Source: an uncultured Ruminococcus sp.
Lineage (GTDB): Bacteria > Bacillota > Clostridia > Oscillospirales > Ruminococcaceae
Reading direction: 5' to 3'
Assembly (NCBI GenBank): GCA_900539095.1
Contig: UQAR01000063.1
Coordinates: 1 to 12,098 of the forward strand
Length of the DNA stretch: 12,098 bases
This document shows positions 1 through 6,798 of this stretch, piece by piece; the stretch's first letter is position 1, and each line of letters begins with the position of its first letter. Below the pieces are notes generated by a model, which was not told the DNA's origin, did not search any database, and saw only the letters and a list, made by a program, of their open reading frames with translations. A program made the position numbers and the translations under genes.

Positions 1-399
1 ATAAAGGGCATAGCAAAGCAGGTAAAGCCGTCTGCCATAATAGCTATAGATGCGCTTGCGGCAAGGGATATATCAAGGCTTAATACGACTATACAGCTAT
101 CTGACAGGGGTATTAATCCGGGTTCAGGAGTTGGTAATCACAGAGAGGGGATTAATGAGGATAATATCGGAGTTCCTGTGCTTGCGCTTGGTGTACCTAC
201 GGTCATAGATGCATTTACTATAGCCATAGACCTTGTAAGTCCGCTTATGAAAGAATTCACAGCAGAGGAAAAGTCTGCATTTTTTATGAAAATATATAAA
301 GAGGGCATAAGTGATATGTATGTTACACCGAAGGCGATAGATACAGATGTGCAGAATATAAGCACAGTTATATCAGAGGCTATTAATATGGTGTTTTAA
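1..399 (+). CDS. gpr: GPR germination protease, C-terminal part (5' end outside window)
   Basis: The reading frame is open from base 1 and ends with TAA at 397-399, giving 132 C-terminal residues; the start lies upstream of the window. GPR is the aspartic-type endopeptidase that degrades small acid-soluble spore proteins when a spore germinates. Recognisable family blocks are DALAAR followed by SRLNTTIQLSD (about residues 18-35), NPGSGVGN (about 39-46), GVPTVIDA (about 62-69) and YVTPKAIDTD near the end. Compared with my recollection of the Bacillus protein, the stretch between the VPTVIDA and VTPK blocks is shorter. The next gene starts 36 bases downstream and no terminator is visible between them. 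The family call is based on remembered family sequence, not on a search. Confidence 0.93.
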   Translation: MKGIAKQVKPSAIIAIDALAARDISRLNTTIQLSDRGINPGSGVGNHREGINEDNIGVPVLALGVPTVIDAFTIAIDLVSPLMKEFTAEEKSAFFMKIYKEGISDMYVTPKAIDTDVQNISTVISEAINMVF

Positions 400-424
400 A
401 ATATATTGTTATTGGTTTTATTTT

Positions 425-430
425 GGAGGA
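425..430 (+). promoter_or_regulatory. Ribosome binding site deciding the TTG start of the GIY-YIG gene
   Basis: GGAGGA ends five bases before the TTG at 436. No comparable site precedes the upstream TTG at 406, so 436 is preferred. Confidence 0.7.
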
Positions 431-435
431 GTATT

Positions 436-924
436 TTGGACGACAGAACTTTTTACTTTTATACAATCGCTTTTATTTTATGTCTGCTTTTGCTATCATT
501 AATTGTTCCATTGTATCGGAAACATAAAATTAATGACCAAATTAAAGGACTTGCAAACAATACGCTTGAAATGACGCCACAACAATTTATGAAAATGCGT
601 AAACAATCATTAGGTGGACGTGGAAAGCCGTCATATGCTCTAAAAAAAAATTTTGCTGGTGTTTATATACTATACAATAAAACCAAGAATAAGTATTATG
701 TTGGGCAGGCAAAACAGATACTAAATAGGGTAAATGCTCATTTTACTGGTAAAGGCAATGGCGATGTGTATGCTGATTATAAGTATGGTGACGAGTTTAC
801 TATAAAAATGATTGCACTTGAAAATAGCGGCTATAAAACACTAAATGAGTTGGAACGAAACACAATATCAGTATATAATGCATTTTCTAAAGGCTATAAT
901 AAAACTAGAGGAAATAAAGGGTAG
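436..924 (+). CDS. Membrane-anchored GIY-YIG nuclease-domain protein
   Basis: With a TTG start at 436 the product has 162 residues. I chose this start because GGAGGA at 425-430 lies five bases upstream; an upstream TTG at 406 would add ten residues without a ribosome site. Residues 6-26 are a hydrophobic segment followed by YRKHK, consistent with one membrane helix and a cytoplasmic C-terminus. A linker (30-70) leads to a GIY-YIG domain: GVY at 75-77, YVG at 88-90, a conserved-position Arg (R98), Glu (E140) and GYN near 153-155. The superfamily catalyses divalent-metal-dependent DNA strand cleavage, and these residues suggest an active fold. There is no second DNA-binding domain. The gene is clearly richer in AT (about one third GC in the stretches I counted) than the spoIIA genes (about one half), which suggests recent acquisition. 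Its biological role is unknown. Confidence 0.82.
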   Translation: MDDRTFYFYTIAFILCLLLLSLIVPLYRKHKINDQIKGLANNTLEMTPQQFMKMRKQSLGGRGKPSYALKKNFAGVYILYNKTKNKYYVGQAKQILNRVNAHFTGKGNGDVYADYKYGDEFTIKMIALENSGYKTLNELERNTISVYNAFSKGYNKTRGNKG

Positions 925-950
925 AATAATTCAACATAATAATTTTCCTA

Positions 951-986
951 GGCAGGAACACACTAATGTGTGTTCCTGCCTTTTTT
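951..986 (+). terminator. Intrinsic terminator after the GIY-YIG gene
   Basis: A perfect 13-bp stem (951-963 pairing with 968-980, GGCAGGAACACAC and its complement) with a TAAT loop is followed by six T residues at 981-986. It separates the gpr/GIY-YIG unit from the spoIIA operon. Confidence 0.93.
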
Positions 987-1012
987 ATGTCATTTTTTCT
1001 GTCAACCAATAA

Positions 1013-1044
1013 TGCGACAAAAAAATCCCACTGTAAGTGATAAT
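1013..1044 (+). promoter_or_regulatory. Possible Spo0A box and -10 element upstream of spoIIAA
   Basis: TGCGACAA at 1013-1020 is, on the minus strand, TTGTCGCA. This matches 7 of 8 positions of the Spo0A box consensus TTGTCGAA. GATAAT at 1039-1044 could be a -10 element, with GCGACA at 1014-1019 as a poor -35 at 19-base spacing. In Bacillus the spoIIA operon is driven by sigma-H and activated by Spo0A; I could not find a convincing sigma-H pair here. This is a tentative assignment. Confidence 0.35.
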
Positions 1045-1089
1045 ATATTTTCAGCGGATAAAACGAAAATATGAAAGGACTGATAAAGC

Positions 1090-1512
1090 ATGAATGTGGA
1101 GATAAAAAACTATCCGTCAGCCAGAACTCTTGTGGTAGAGATATGCGGCGATATCGACCACCATACCGCTAAATATTTCAGAGGAGAGATAGACAAAGCC
1201 ATAAGAAATCATAACCCCCTTACCCTCGTTCTCGATTATTCCAAAGTCACTTTTATGGACAGCTCAGGTATAGGGCTTGTTATGGGCAGATATAAGATAA
1301 TGTCAGAAATGGACGGCGAGGTGGTAGTGGCTGATCCCCCTGCCTATATCCGAAAGGTCTTGCAGCTTGCAGGCATACACAGGCTCACAAGGATAGTGAC
1401 GGATATTTCGCCTTATATAAAAGAAAAGGATACCGACGTCAAAGGGCCGCAGGAAAACGGTGAAGACGCCGAAAAAAAGGAGAGTGATAAAATTGAAACG
1501 CAAGCCCCTTAA
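1090..1512 (+). CDS. spoIIAA: SpoIIAA anti-sigma F factor antagonist
   Basis: This 140-residue STAS-domain protein contains the diagnostic MDSSGIG motif at residues 56-62. Ser58 falls exactly at the position phosphorylated by SpoIIAB in Bacillus subtilis. When dephosphorylated in the forespore, SpoIIAA binds SpoIIAB and frees sigma F. The STAS fold occupies about residues 1-110 (GDIDHHTAKYF, VLDYSKVTFMDSSG, LQLAGIHRLTRI). Residues from about 112 onward form a charged, low-complexity tail absent from the 117-residue Bacillus protein; its coding sequence runs into spoIIAB and overlaps its chosen start by 20 bases. AAAGGA at 1074-1079 is the ribosome site, ten bases before the ATG. It is the first gene of the classic three-gene spoIIA operon, so the identification is firm. 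Confidence 0.95.
   Translation: MNVEIKNYPSARTLVVEICGDIDHHTAKYFRGEIDKAIRNHNPLTLVLDYSKVTFMDSSGIGLVMGRYKIMSEMDGEVVVADPPAYIRKVLQLAGIHRLTRIVTDISPYIKEKDTDVKGPQENGEDAEKKESDKIETQAP
1477..1495 (+). promoter_or_regulatory. Ribosome site and TTG start of spoIIAB inside spoIIAA
   Basis: AAGGAG at 1477-1482 lies within the end of spoIIAA, ten bases before TTG 1493. The site argues for TTG 1493 over GTG 1460, which is upstream of it, and over GTG 1484, which is only one base away from it. Confidence 0.6.
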
Positions 1513-1933
1513 TGAAATGAAGGTCAGTTTTCCCAGCTATTCTGAAAATGAACGCTTTGCTAGAGTTGCAGTCAGTGGTTTCCTTGCACAGCTTGACCCG
1601 CAGATCGATGAGCTGGCAGATGTCAAGACCGCCGTGTCAGAGGGCGTTACAAACGCCATTGTCCACGGATACCGAAATACCTTAGGTGAGATATTCATGC
1701 AGATAAGGATATTCGAGAATAGACACGTCTACATAAAAATAAGGGATAAAGGCTGCGGTATCGCCGATATCGAGCAGGCTATGCAGCCGCTTTTCACCAC
1801 CGCACCTGAAGAGGAAAGGGCAGGCCTTGGCTTTGCTGTCATGGAAAGCTTTATGGATAAGGTAAAAGTCCGCAGCAAGCTGGGCGAGGGGACGACCCTT
1901 GTTCTTGAAAAGACATTGAAAGAAAGAGTATAA
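1493..1933 (+). CDS. spoIIAB: SpoIIAB anti-sigma F factor and serine kinase
   Basis: SpoIIAB holds sigma F inactive and phosphorylates SpoIIAA using ATP. I place the start at TTG 1493, which gives 146 residues, the same length as the Bacillus protein; AAGGAG at 1477-1482 lies ten bases upstream. An in-frame GTG at 1460 would add eleven basic residues but precedes that ribosome site. GHKL/HATPase features are an N box with VSEGVTNAIVHGY at residues 48-60 (E50 and N54), the G1 box DKGCGI at 85-90, the ATP-lid region QPLFTT at about 98-103 and the G2 box GLGFAVM at 111-117. The start overlaps spoIIAA by 20 bases and the stop is one base before sigF, which supports translational coupling of the partner proteins. 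Confidence 0.95.
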   Translation: MKRKPLNEMKVSFPSYSENERFARVAVSGFLAQLDPQIDELADVKTAVSEGVTNAIVHGYRNTLGEIFMQIRIFENRHVYIKIRDKGCGIADIEQAMQPLFTTAPEEERAGLGFAVMESFMDKVKVRSKLGEGTTLVLEKTLKERV

Positions 1934-1934
1934 A

Positions 1935-2600
1935 ATGAGCAGCATGGTTCAGACCCCTCTTGCAGAGGAAAATCTGGGGCTTGTTCACCTGTGTGCGAAC
2001 CGTTTCAGAAACCGTGGCATAGAGTATGACGACCTCTACGGTGCAGGCTGTATAGGTCTTGTGAAAGCCGCCAAAGCCTTTGACAGCGATCGAGGAGTTA
2101 AGTTCTCCACCTATGCCGTACCTGTTATCTTGGGGGAGATAAAAAGGCTTTTCCGTGACGGCGGCACGATAAAAGTGTCACGGAGCATAAAGGAGCTTTC
2201 CATGCGGCTTGCCAGAGAGCGTGAGCATTTTTCCCTTGAGCATGGCAGAGAGCCTACAGTCAGCGAACTTTGCGGTCTGTCAGGAGAAAGCGAAGAGACT
2301 GTCACCCTTGCGATGAACGTCGCCCTCCCGCCTGTGAGCCTTACAGACAGCTCTGATGACGATGACCGCCACGGTCAAATAGATATCCCGGTTGACGCTC
2401 CCGATATAGAGATAGCGGACAGGCTCTCTCTCCGTCAGGTCATATCCTCTCTTGACGCAGAGGACAGAAAGCTTATATATCTGAGATATTTTCAGAACAA
2501 AACTCAGGTGCAAACGGCAAAAAGCCTCGGCATGACGCAGGTGCAGGTGTCAAGGCGTGAAAAAAAGCTGCTCACTCTTATGCGTGAACAGCTTGAATAA
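1935..2600 (+). CDS. sigF: RNA polymerase sigma-F factor, short N-terminus
   Basis: This 221-residue sigma-70 family protein is the first forespore-specific sigma factor. Region 2 spans about residues 10-80, with YDDLYGAGCIGLVKAAKAFD and FSTYAVPVILGEIKRLFRDG, the strongly conserved sigma F/G core-binding and -10 recognition block. Region 3 spans about 82-130 (VSRSIKEL). Region 4 spans about 165-215 and ends in a helix-turn-helix with SLGMTQVQVSRREKK. It follows spoIIAB with a one-base gap and only a weak purine-rich ribosome site, so it probably depends on translational coupling. The protein begins inside region 2.1 and lacks about 33 residues found at the start of Bacillus SigF. An in-frame TGA at 1917-1919 and no start codon between it and 1935 fix this short start. 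The operon context distinguishes it from SigG. Confidence 0.93.
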   Translation: MSSMVQTPLAEENLGLVHLCANRFRNRGIEYDDLYGAGCIGLVKAAKAFDSDRGVKFSTYAVPVILGEIKRLFRDGGTIKVSRSIKELSMRLAREREHFSLEHGREPTVSELCGLSGESEETVTLAMNVALPPVSLTDSSDDDDRHGQIDIPVDAPDIEIADRLSLRQVISSLDAEDRKLIYLRYFQNKTQVQTAKSLGMTQVQVSRREKKLLTLMREQLE

Positions 2601-2608
2601 TTATCCAC

Positions 2609-2638
2609 GGGCGGCTTTGTGTCGCCCCTTTTGTTTTT
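2609..2638 (+). terminator. Terminator after sigF
   Basis: GGGCGGC (2609-2615) pairs with GTCGCCC (2621-2627), with one G-T wobble and a TTTGT loop, followed by a T-rich run to 2638. The run reaches the stop codon of the convergent XRE gene. On the minus strand no T-run follows the hairpin, so it serves the plus strand mainly. Confidence 0.75.
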
Positions 2639-4046
2639 ACAAATAAGACCGCATGATAGCGATAGTTTCCTCGTGAGAGCATACAGCGTCAGTTTCCGTG
2701 AAATATTTGTAATAATCCCAAAACGCCTGAATAATGCTGGTTTCGTTTATTTTCATGTATGAAAAATCAGAAAAGCAGTTGTTTCTCGCCACCACGTTAA
2801 GGCTGGTGTTTTCCGATACGTTCAGGCAAAGATTTTTCGAAACCGCAAAATTATCGTCCTTTATTATCCTGTAGTCCGCCATGCCGCTTTCACAAAGGGA
2901 TATCATAATTTGCAGCATTATTTTTCTCTCCGCAAGTGTAGGATAAGTGTAGGCGTTCCTAGGCAGTTCAAATATCTCACCTGTCGCCATGAACTCCGCC
3001 AATCCCTTTTCGCTGAACAGGTTCATGAACTTGCTTTCGAGCAGTGCTTTTCTGCCCAACGCAAGCTTTTCCTTTATAAATTCCTTTGCACCTGCCGGCA
3101 GCAAAGCGTGTGCATCGTAAATATCCTCAGTAAGACACAGCATCGTGCAAGGCTGAAAATCCATGCTTATGAAGTTTTCCTTGTCGTCATACCAAAAATA
3201 AACATACTCAAAAATATCTGTAGCATGGTCAAGGAGCTTTGAGCATTTGCTCTTTAGCTTGTCAAACTGCCGCATATAAAAATCCACCATAGGCTTTGAC
3301 TTGTAAATAACGCCCTCGCAGTAGTCGCCGTCAGTCCTGATGACAAAGTTGTTTGTTATGATGATGTTCGGCATGATGTTAGTTGAATTGTAGTATGCCG
3401 ACGCACTTTCGTAGTAGTAAAGAGGCTCGTATTTCTCATGTTTTTGTGCCAAATGACATATGCACGGGAAAATATCAAGATTATACTTGTCAGGTATGTT
3501 GTTCCCAGCCGTGTTGTCAAAGAAAAACAGGTGGTTTATAACAGATTCGCTGCCCTCAGCAGTGGCAGCCAGCAGGGAAGAAAGATAGTCCGTAGGCTGA
3601 GCAATGACCTGAATGTCTGAACCTTTTTGCACATCACTGCATATAAGCACCTGAAGATTTTTCCTAAGCTCTCTCTTGTCAGTGTAGATAGATATCTCAG
3701 GAACAGTGTCAATGTCCACTTCCGTCTTGAATTCAAGCACGTCAGCGTCCTCCATGTTGGTGTTTGCCATGTCGTGGATTATTTTGGATACCTGCCTGCG
3801 GCGATTGTAGACGTCCTCGCCCATTTCGGAAATGTTGTAAAGCTCCACAAGCTTGCTCCTGTCCTCCGCCGACAGCATCAGCTGTAAGCTTATGTTGTTC
3901 ACAAAAGCCTGATTAGGAACTTTTCTTTCGCCTTTCAATATCTTGTGCAGATACGTTCTGTCGATACCGCACTTTTCAGCAAGAGCTTTTATAGTTATAT
4001 CTTTTTTGTTTATATGCTCTTTCAAAAGCTCTGAAAACTGTGACAT
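2637..4046 (-). CDS. XRE-type helix-turn-helix regulator with large unknown C-terminal region
   Basis: The product has 469 residues. The N-terminal 60 residues look like an XRE/Cro DNA-binding domain: the segment around residues 18-41 (ITIKALAEKCGI followed by DRTYLHKILKGER) reads as helix-turn-helix. The remaining roughly 400 residues show no membrane segment, signal peptide or family that I recognise; they are rich in aromatic residues (YYYESASAYYN, YVYFWYDD) and may sense a ligand or contact a partner. AAAGGG at 4057-4062 is the ribosome site, ten bases from the ATG. A consensus promoter lies directly upstream with a 23-bp tandem repeat across its -10, suggesting autoregulation. It converges on sigF and diverges from ldhA. 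Any control of ldhA is inference from position and shared operator-like sequence. Confidence 0.8.
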   Translation of the reverse strand: MSQFSELLKEHINKKDITIKALAEKCGIDRTYLHKILKGERKVPNQAFVNNISLQLMLSAEDRSKLVELYNISEMGEDVYNRRRQVSKIIHDMANTNMEDADVLEFKTEVDIDTVPEISIYTDKRELRKNLQVLICSDVQKGSDIQVIAQPTDYLSSLLAATAEGSESVINHLFFFDNTAGNNIPDKYNLDIFPCICHLAQKHEKYEPLYYYESASAYYNSTNIMPNIIITNNFVIRTDGDYCEGVIYKSKPMVDFYMRQFDKLKSKCSKLLDHATDIFEYVYFWYDDKENFISMDFQPCTMLCLTEDIYDAHALLPAGAKEFIKEKLALGRKALLESKFMNLFSEKGLAEFMATGEIFELPRNAYTYPTLAERKIMLQIMISLCESGMADYRIIKDDNFAVSKNLCLNVSENTSLNVVARNNCFSDFSYMKINETSIIQAFWDYYKYFTETDAVCSHEETIAIMRSYL

Positions 4047-4107
4047 TGTTATGACGCCCTTTCCCTATAATGCAGTATTATCCAATGCAGAAAACCCCAC
4101 ACTCTTT

Positions 4108-4153
4108 TCTTTATATTATAACGTATTTACTCTTTATATTATAACGTATTTAC
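4108..4153. repeat. Perfect 23-bp tandem direct repeat, probable operator
   Basis: Units 4108-4130 and 4131-4153 are identical and abut directly. On the minus strand each unit begins GTAAATACGT and contains TATAAT. The upstream unit (4131-4153) covers the -10 and part of the spacer of the XRE-gene promoter; the other lies in the transcribed leader. The core AACGTAT recurs at 4198-4204, overlapping the -10 candidate of ldhA. A two-turn periodicity (23 bp) would put two bound proteins on nearly the same DNA face. Confidence 0.85.
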
Positions 4154-4166
4154 GCATAATTGTCAA
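4138..4166 (-). promoter_or_regulatory. Consensus sigma-A promoter of the XRE regulator gene
   Basis: Read on the minus strand, TTGACA (4161-4166) is followed after exactly 17 bases by TATAAT (4138-4143), a perfect match to the housekeeping consensus. Transcription would begin near 4131, leaving a leader of about 85 bases before the ATG. Confidence 0.85.
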
Positions 4167-4201
4167 CCTTTGATAATTCTAGTTTATAAAGGCAAAAAAC
4201 G

Positions 4202-4252
4202 TATAATTTTATAAAGACCTGTAAAAAATACAAAAGAATAAAAGAAGGAGGA
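4202..4252 (+). promoter_or_regulatory. -10 candidate and ribosome site of ldhA
   Basis: TATAAT at 4202-4207 is a perfect -10 hexamer, but the bases 17 upstream (CTAGTT at 4179-4184) are a poor -35, as expected for a regulated promoter. AGAAGGAGGA at 4243-4252 is a strong ribosome site six bases before the ATG. Confidence 0.5.
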
Positions 4253-4258
4253 CGCAGT

Positions 4259-5248
4259 ATGAAAATAATATTTTATGACGCAAAGCAGTATGATATAGAC
4301 TCTTTTGAAAAGGAGCGAAAGAACTATCCCGATATAGAGAACGTCTATCTTGAGGCAGACCTTACGCCGGAGACCGCCAAGCTTGCCGAGGGCTGCGAGG
4401 GCGTCTGTGCATTCGTCAGCTCAGCGGTAACAGCAGACGTGCTCAGAAGGCTGCACGAGCATGGAGTAAAGCTTTTGCTTATGAGATGTGCAGGCTATAA
4501 CAACGTTGACGTGAAAGCCGCTGATAAGTATGGCATAACAGTGCTGAGAGTGCCGGGCTATTCCCCTGAGGCGGTGGCAGAACACGCCATGGCTTTGGCT
4601 TTGGCAGTCACAAGAAGGATACACAAGGGCTATATAAAGGTCAGGGAAAACAATTTCAGCCTTAACGGTCTTATGGGACTTGACTTTCACGGCAAGACCG
4701 CTGGAATAATAGGCACAGGCAAAATAGGTGCAGCAATGTGCAGGATATGCCAAGGCTTTGGTATGCGTGTTATCGCCTATGATGTTTACCAGAACCCCGA
4801 CCTTGACTTCGTGAAGTATTATCCCCTTAGCGAAGTCCTGAGAGAAAGCGACCTCATTTCCCTCCATTGCCCGCTGACCGAGGCAAGCTACCACCTTATA
4901 AATACCGAAACTATCTCTCTTATGAAAGATAATGTGGTCTTTGTGAACACCTCAAGAGGTGCATTGGTGAACACCGAGGACCTTATAAAAGGCATAAGGA
5001 GCAGAAAGTTCCATGGAGTAGGTCTTGACGTCTATGAGGAGGAAACGGAGAACGTGTTTGAGAACCGACAGGAGGATATCTTAGAAAGCTCAGTGACCGC
5101 AAGGCTCATGTCATTTCCAAACGTGATAGTGACCTCTCATCAGGGCTTTTTCACCGAAGAGGCACTCTCTGCCATAAGCCATATCACCCTTGAAAATGCC
5201 TCCGCCTTTGAGCGTGGCGTTATCATAAAGGAAAATCAGGTGAAATAG
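4259..5248 (+). CDS. ldhA: Fermentative D-lactate dehydrogenase
   Basis: The product has 329 residues, the same length as Escherichia coli LdhA, and follows it closely from memory (for example RCAGYNNVD, AVAEHAMA, FSLNGL). The enzyme reduces pyruvate to D-lactate with NADH and so regenerates NAD during fermentation; it is cytoplasmic. The Rossmann motif GTGKIG is at residues 152-157 with D175 at the end of the next strand, the usual NAD-specifying residue. The catalytic triad typical of D-2-hydroxyacid dehydrogenases is R233 (TSRGAL), E262 (DVYEEE) and H294 (SHQGFF). The spacing of these residues (29 and 32) equals that in the E. coli enzyme. The ATG is preceded by a strong ribosome site. It diverges from the XRE regulator gene, a plausible but unproven controller. 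Confidence 0.92.
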   Translation: MKIIFYDAKQYDIDSFEKERKNYPDIENVYLEADLTPETAKLAEGCEGVCAFVSSAVTADVLRRLHEHGVKLLLMRCAGYNNVDVKAADKYGITVLRVPGYSPEAVAEHAMALALAVTRRIHKGYIKVRENNFSLNGLMGLDFHGKTAGIIGTGKIGAAMCRICQGFGMRVIAYDVYQNPDLDFVKYYPLSEVLRESDLISLHCPLTEASYHLINTETISLMKDNVVFVNTSRGALVNTEDLIKGIRSRKFHGVGLDVYEEETENVFENRQEDILESSVTARLMSFPNVIVTSHQGFFTEEALSAISHITLENASAFERGVIIKENQVK

Positions 5249-5273
5249 ACGTGTGGGAACGTTCCCATGCGTC
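5248..5273. other. Perfectly symmetric hairpin at the ldhA stop codon
   Basis: A 26-base inverted repeat begins at the last base of the ldhA stop. The arms are 13 bases each, with two adjacent wobble pairs and centre GGGAACGTTCCC. Only TTT follows, so it is more likely an mRNA 3'-end structure or a weak terminator than the main terminator. Confidence 0.5.
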
Positions 5274-5288
5274 TTTGAAATATAACAA

Positions 5289-5318
5289 AAAACGGACGGC
5301 ATAAAAACCGTCCGTTTT
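5289..5318. terminator. Bidirectional terminator between ldhA and gdhA
   Basis: An 11-bp stem (AAAACGGACGG at 5289-5299 pairing with 5308-5318) encloses an eight-base loop. The A-run on the left and T-run on the right allow termination of both convergent genes. Confidence 0.9.
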
Positions 5319-5345
5319 GTATATAGCTTTGATATTACGCTCTTA

Positions 5346-6698
5346 TTAGTAAGCGATACCCTGCCACTTCATAGCGTCAGCTACCTTCAGGAATCCTGCG
5401 ATGTTAGCACCTGCAACGAGGTTGCCTTCAAGACCGTACTCCTTAGCAGCATTGTATGAGTTGTGGAAAATGTTTGTCATGATGTTCTTGAGCTTAGCGT
5501 CAACTTCCTCGAATGTCCAAGAAAGTCTCTCGCTGTTCTGTGACATCTCAAGAGCAGATGTAGCAACGCCGCCTGCGTTAGCAGCCTTAGCTGGTCCAAA
5601 GAGAACGCCTGCATTCTGGAATACAGCGATAGCCTCTGGAGTTGAAGGCATATTAGCACCCTCAGCAACAGCAAATACACCGTTAGCTACGAGAGCCTTA
5701 GCTGACTCTTCGTTGATCTCGTTCTGTGTAGCACATGGAAGAGCGATGTCGCACTTGATAGTCCAGATACCGCTGCATCCCTCATGGTACTCAGCACCCT
5801 GTACTCTGTTTACATACTCCTTGATTCTGTCTCTCTCAACTTCCTTGATCTGCTTAACAACATCAAGGTTGATGCCGTTTGGATCGTATACATAACCGTT
5901 AGAGTCAGAAAGTGCAACTACCTTGCCGCCCAGCTCTGTAGCCTTCTCTGTAGCGTAGATAGCAACGTTACCGGAACCGGAGATAACAACTGTCTTGCCT
6001 GCGAATGTTTCATTCTTCATGCACTTGATCATCTCAGCTGTGTAGTAGCAAAGACCATAACCAGTAGCCTCAGTTCTTGCAAGTGATCCGCCGTATGAAA
6101 GACCCTTACCTGTAAGAACGCCTGTGAATTCGTTTCTGATTCTCTTGTACTGACCGAACATATAGCCGATCTCTCTTGCACCAGTACCGATATCACCGGC
6201 TGGAACGTCTGTGTCAGCACCGATGTGCTTGCAAAGCTCTGTCATAAAGCTCTGGCAGAATCTCATAACTTCTCCGTCAGACTTGCCCTTAGGATCGAAG
6301 TCTGAACCACCCTTACCGCCGCCGATAGGAAGACCTGTAAGGCTGTTCTTGAAGATCTGCTCAAAACCGAGGAACTTGATTACTGATGCACATACTGAAG
6401 GGTGAAGTCTGATACCGCCCTTGTATGGTCCTATAGCAGAGTTGAACTGTACTCTGAAACCTCTGTTTACCTGTACCTTGCCGTTGTCATCTACCCAAGG
6501 AACACGGAAAATGATCTGTCTTTCAGGTTCAACTATTCTGTCGATTATTCCTGCCTCAACGAGGTCAGGTCTTTTCTCTACAACAGGAATGAGGCTTTCC
6601 AGTACCTCATATACTGCCTGGAGAAATTCCTTTTCGCCGGGATTTCTCTTCTCAACCTTCTCATACACGCTTTCAAGATAAGCATTGTTCAAAGCCAT
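5346..6698 (-). CDS. gdhA: Hexameric glutamate dehydrogenase, probably NADP-dependent
   Basis: The enzyme interconverts 2-oxoglutarate plus ammonia and glutamate. With the chosen start it has 450 residues, the usual length of the small hexameric class. I prefer ATG 6698 because GGGAGT at 6706-6711 lies seven bases upstream; an earlier ATG at 6713 has no such site. The substrate-site motif PYKGGIR has K93, GGGKGGSDFDP has the catalytic K129, and PAGDIG has D169, with spacing equal to the Clostridium symbiosum enzyme. The dinucleotide motif GSGNVA is at 241-246. The following strand ends in SDS (264-266), as in NADP enzymes such as E. coli GdhA, rather than SGP as in the NAD enzyme of C. symbiosum; cofactor preference is therefore inferred. 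The codons appear biased towards a restricted set, consistent with high expression. Transcription is from its own promoter. Confidence 0.95.
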   Translation of the reverse strand: MALNNAYLESVYEKVEKRNPGEKEFLQAVYEVLESLIPVVEKRPDLVEAGIIDRIVEPERQIIFRVPWVDDNGKVQVNRGFRVQFNSAIGPYKGGIRLHPSVCASVIKFLGFEQIFKNSLTGLPIGGGKGGSDFDPKGKSDGEVMRFCQSFMTELCKHIGADTDVPAGDIGTGAREIGYMFGQYKRIRNEFTGVLTGKGLSYGGSLARTEATGYGLCYYTAEMIKCMKNETFAGKTVVISGSGNVAIYATEKATELGGKVVALSDSNGYVYDPNGINLDVVKQIKEVERDRIKEYVNRVQGAEYHEGCSGIWTIKCDIALPCATQNEINEESAKALVANGVFAVAEGANMPSTPEAIAVFQNAGVLFGPAKAANAGGVATSALEMSQNSERLSWTFEEVDAKLKNIMTNIFHNSYNAAKEYGLEGNLVAGANIAGFLKVADAMKWQGIAY

Positions 6699-6769
6699 TA
6701 TTAAAACTCCCATCTTATAAATTAATATTGTGTACGGCTTTTTTTACTTGTTCCGCACATCATGGTTAC

Positions 6770-6798
6770 ATTATAGCACACTATTTTGCAATTTGCAA
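6770..6798 (-). promoter_or_regulatory. gdhA promoter with extended -10
   Basis: On the minus strand TGCTATAAT (an extended -10, hexamer 6770-6775) follows TTGCAA (6793-6798, 4 of 6 matches to the -35) at 17-base spacing. The leader would be about 65 bases. Confidence 0.75.

Noticed and set aside
436..924. GIY-YIG protein as an intron-encoded homing endonuclease
   Set aside because: It is a free-standing gene with a membrane helix and its own terminator, with no intron or intein around it and no DNA-binding tail.
4108..4153. Two 23-bp repeats as a CRISPR remnant
   Set aside because: The units abut without a spacer, contain promoter elements, and no cas gene is present.
4421..4894. 157-residue open frame on the minus strand
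   Set aside because: It is antisense to ldhA and resembles no family.
5401..5895. 164-residue open frame on the plus strand
   Set aside because: It is antisense to gdhA, whose motifs are intact throughout.
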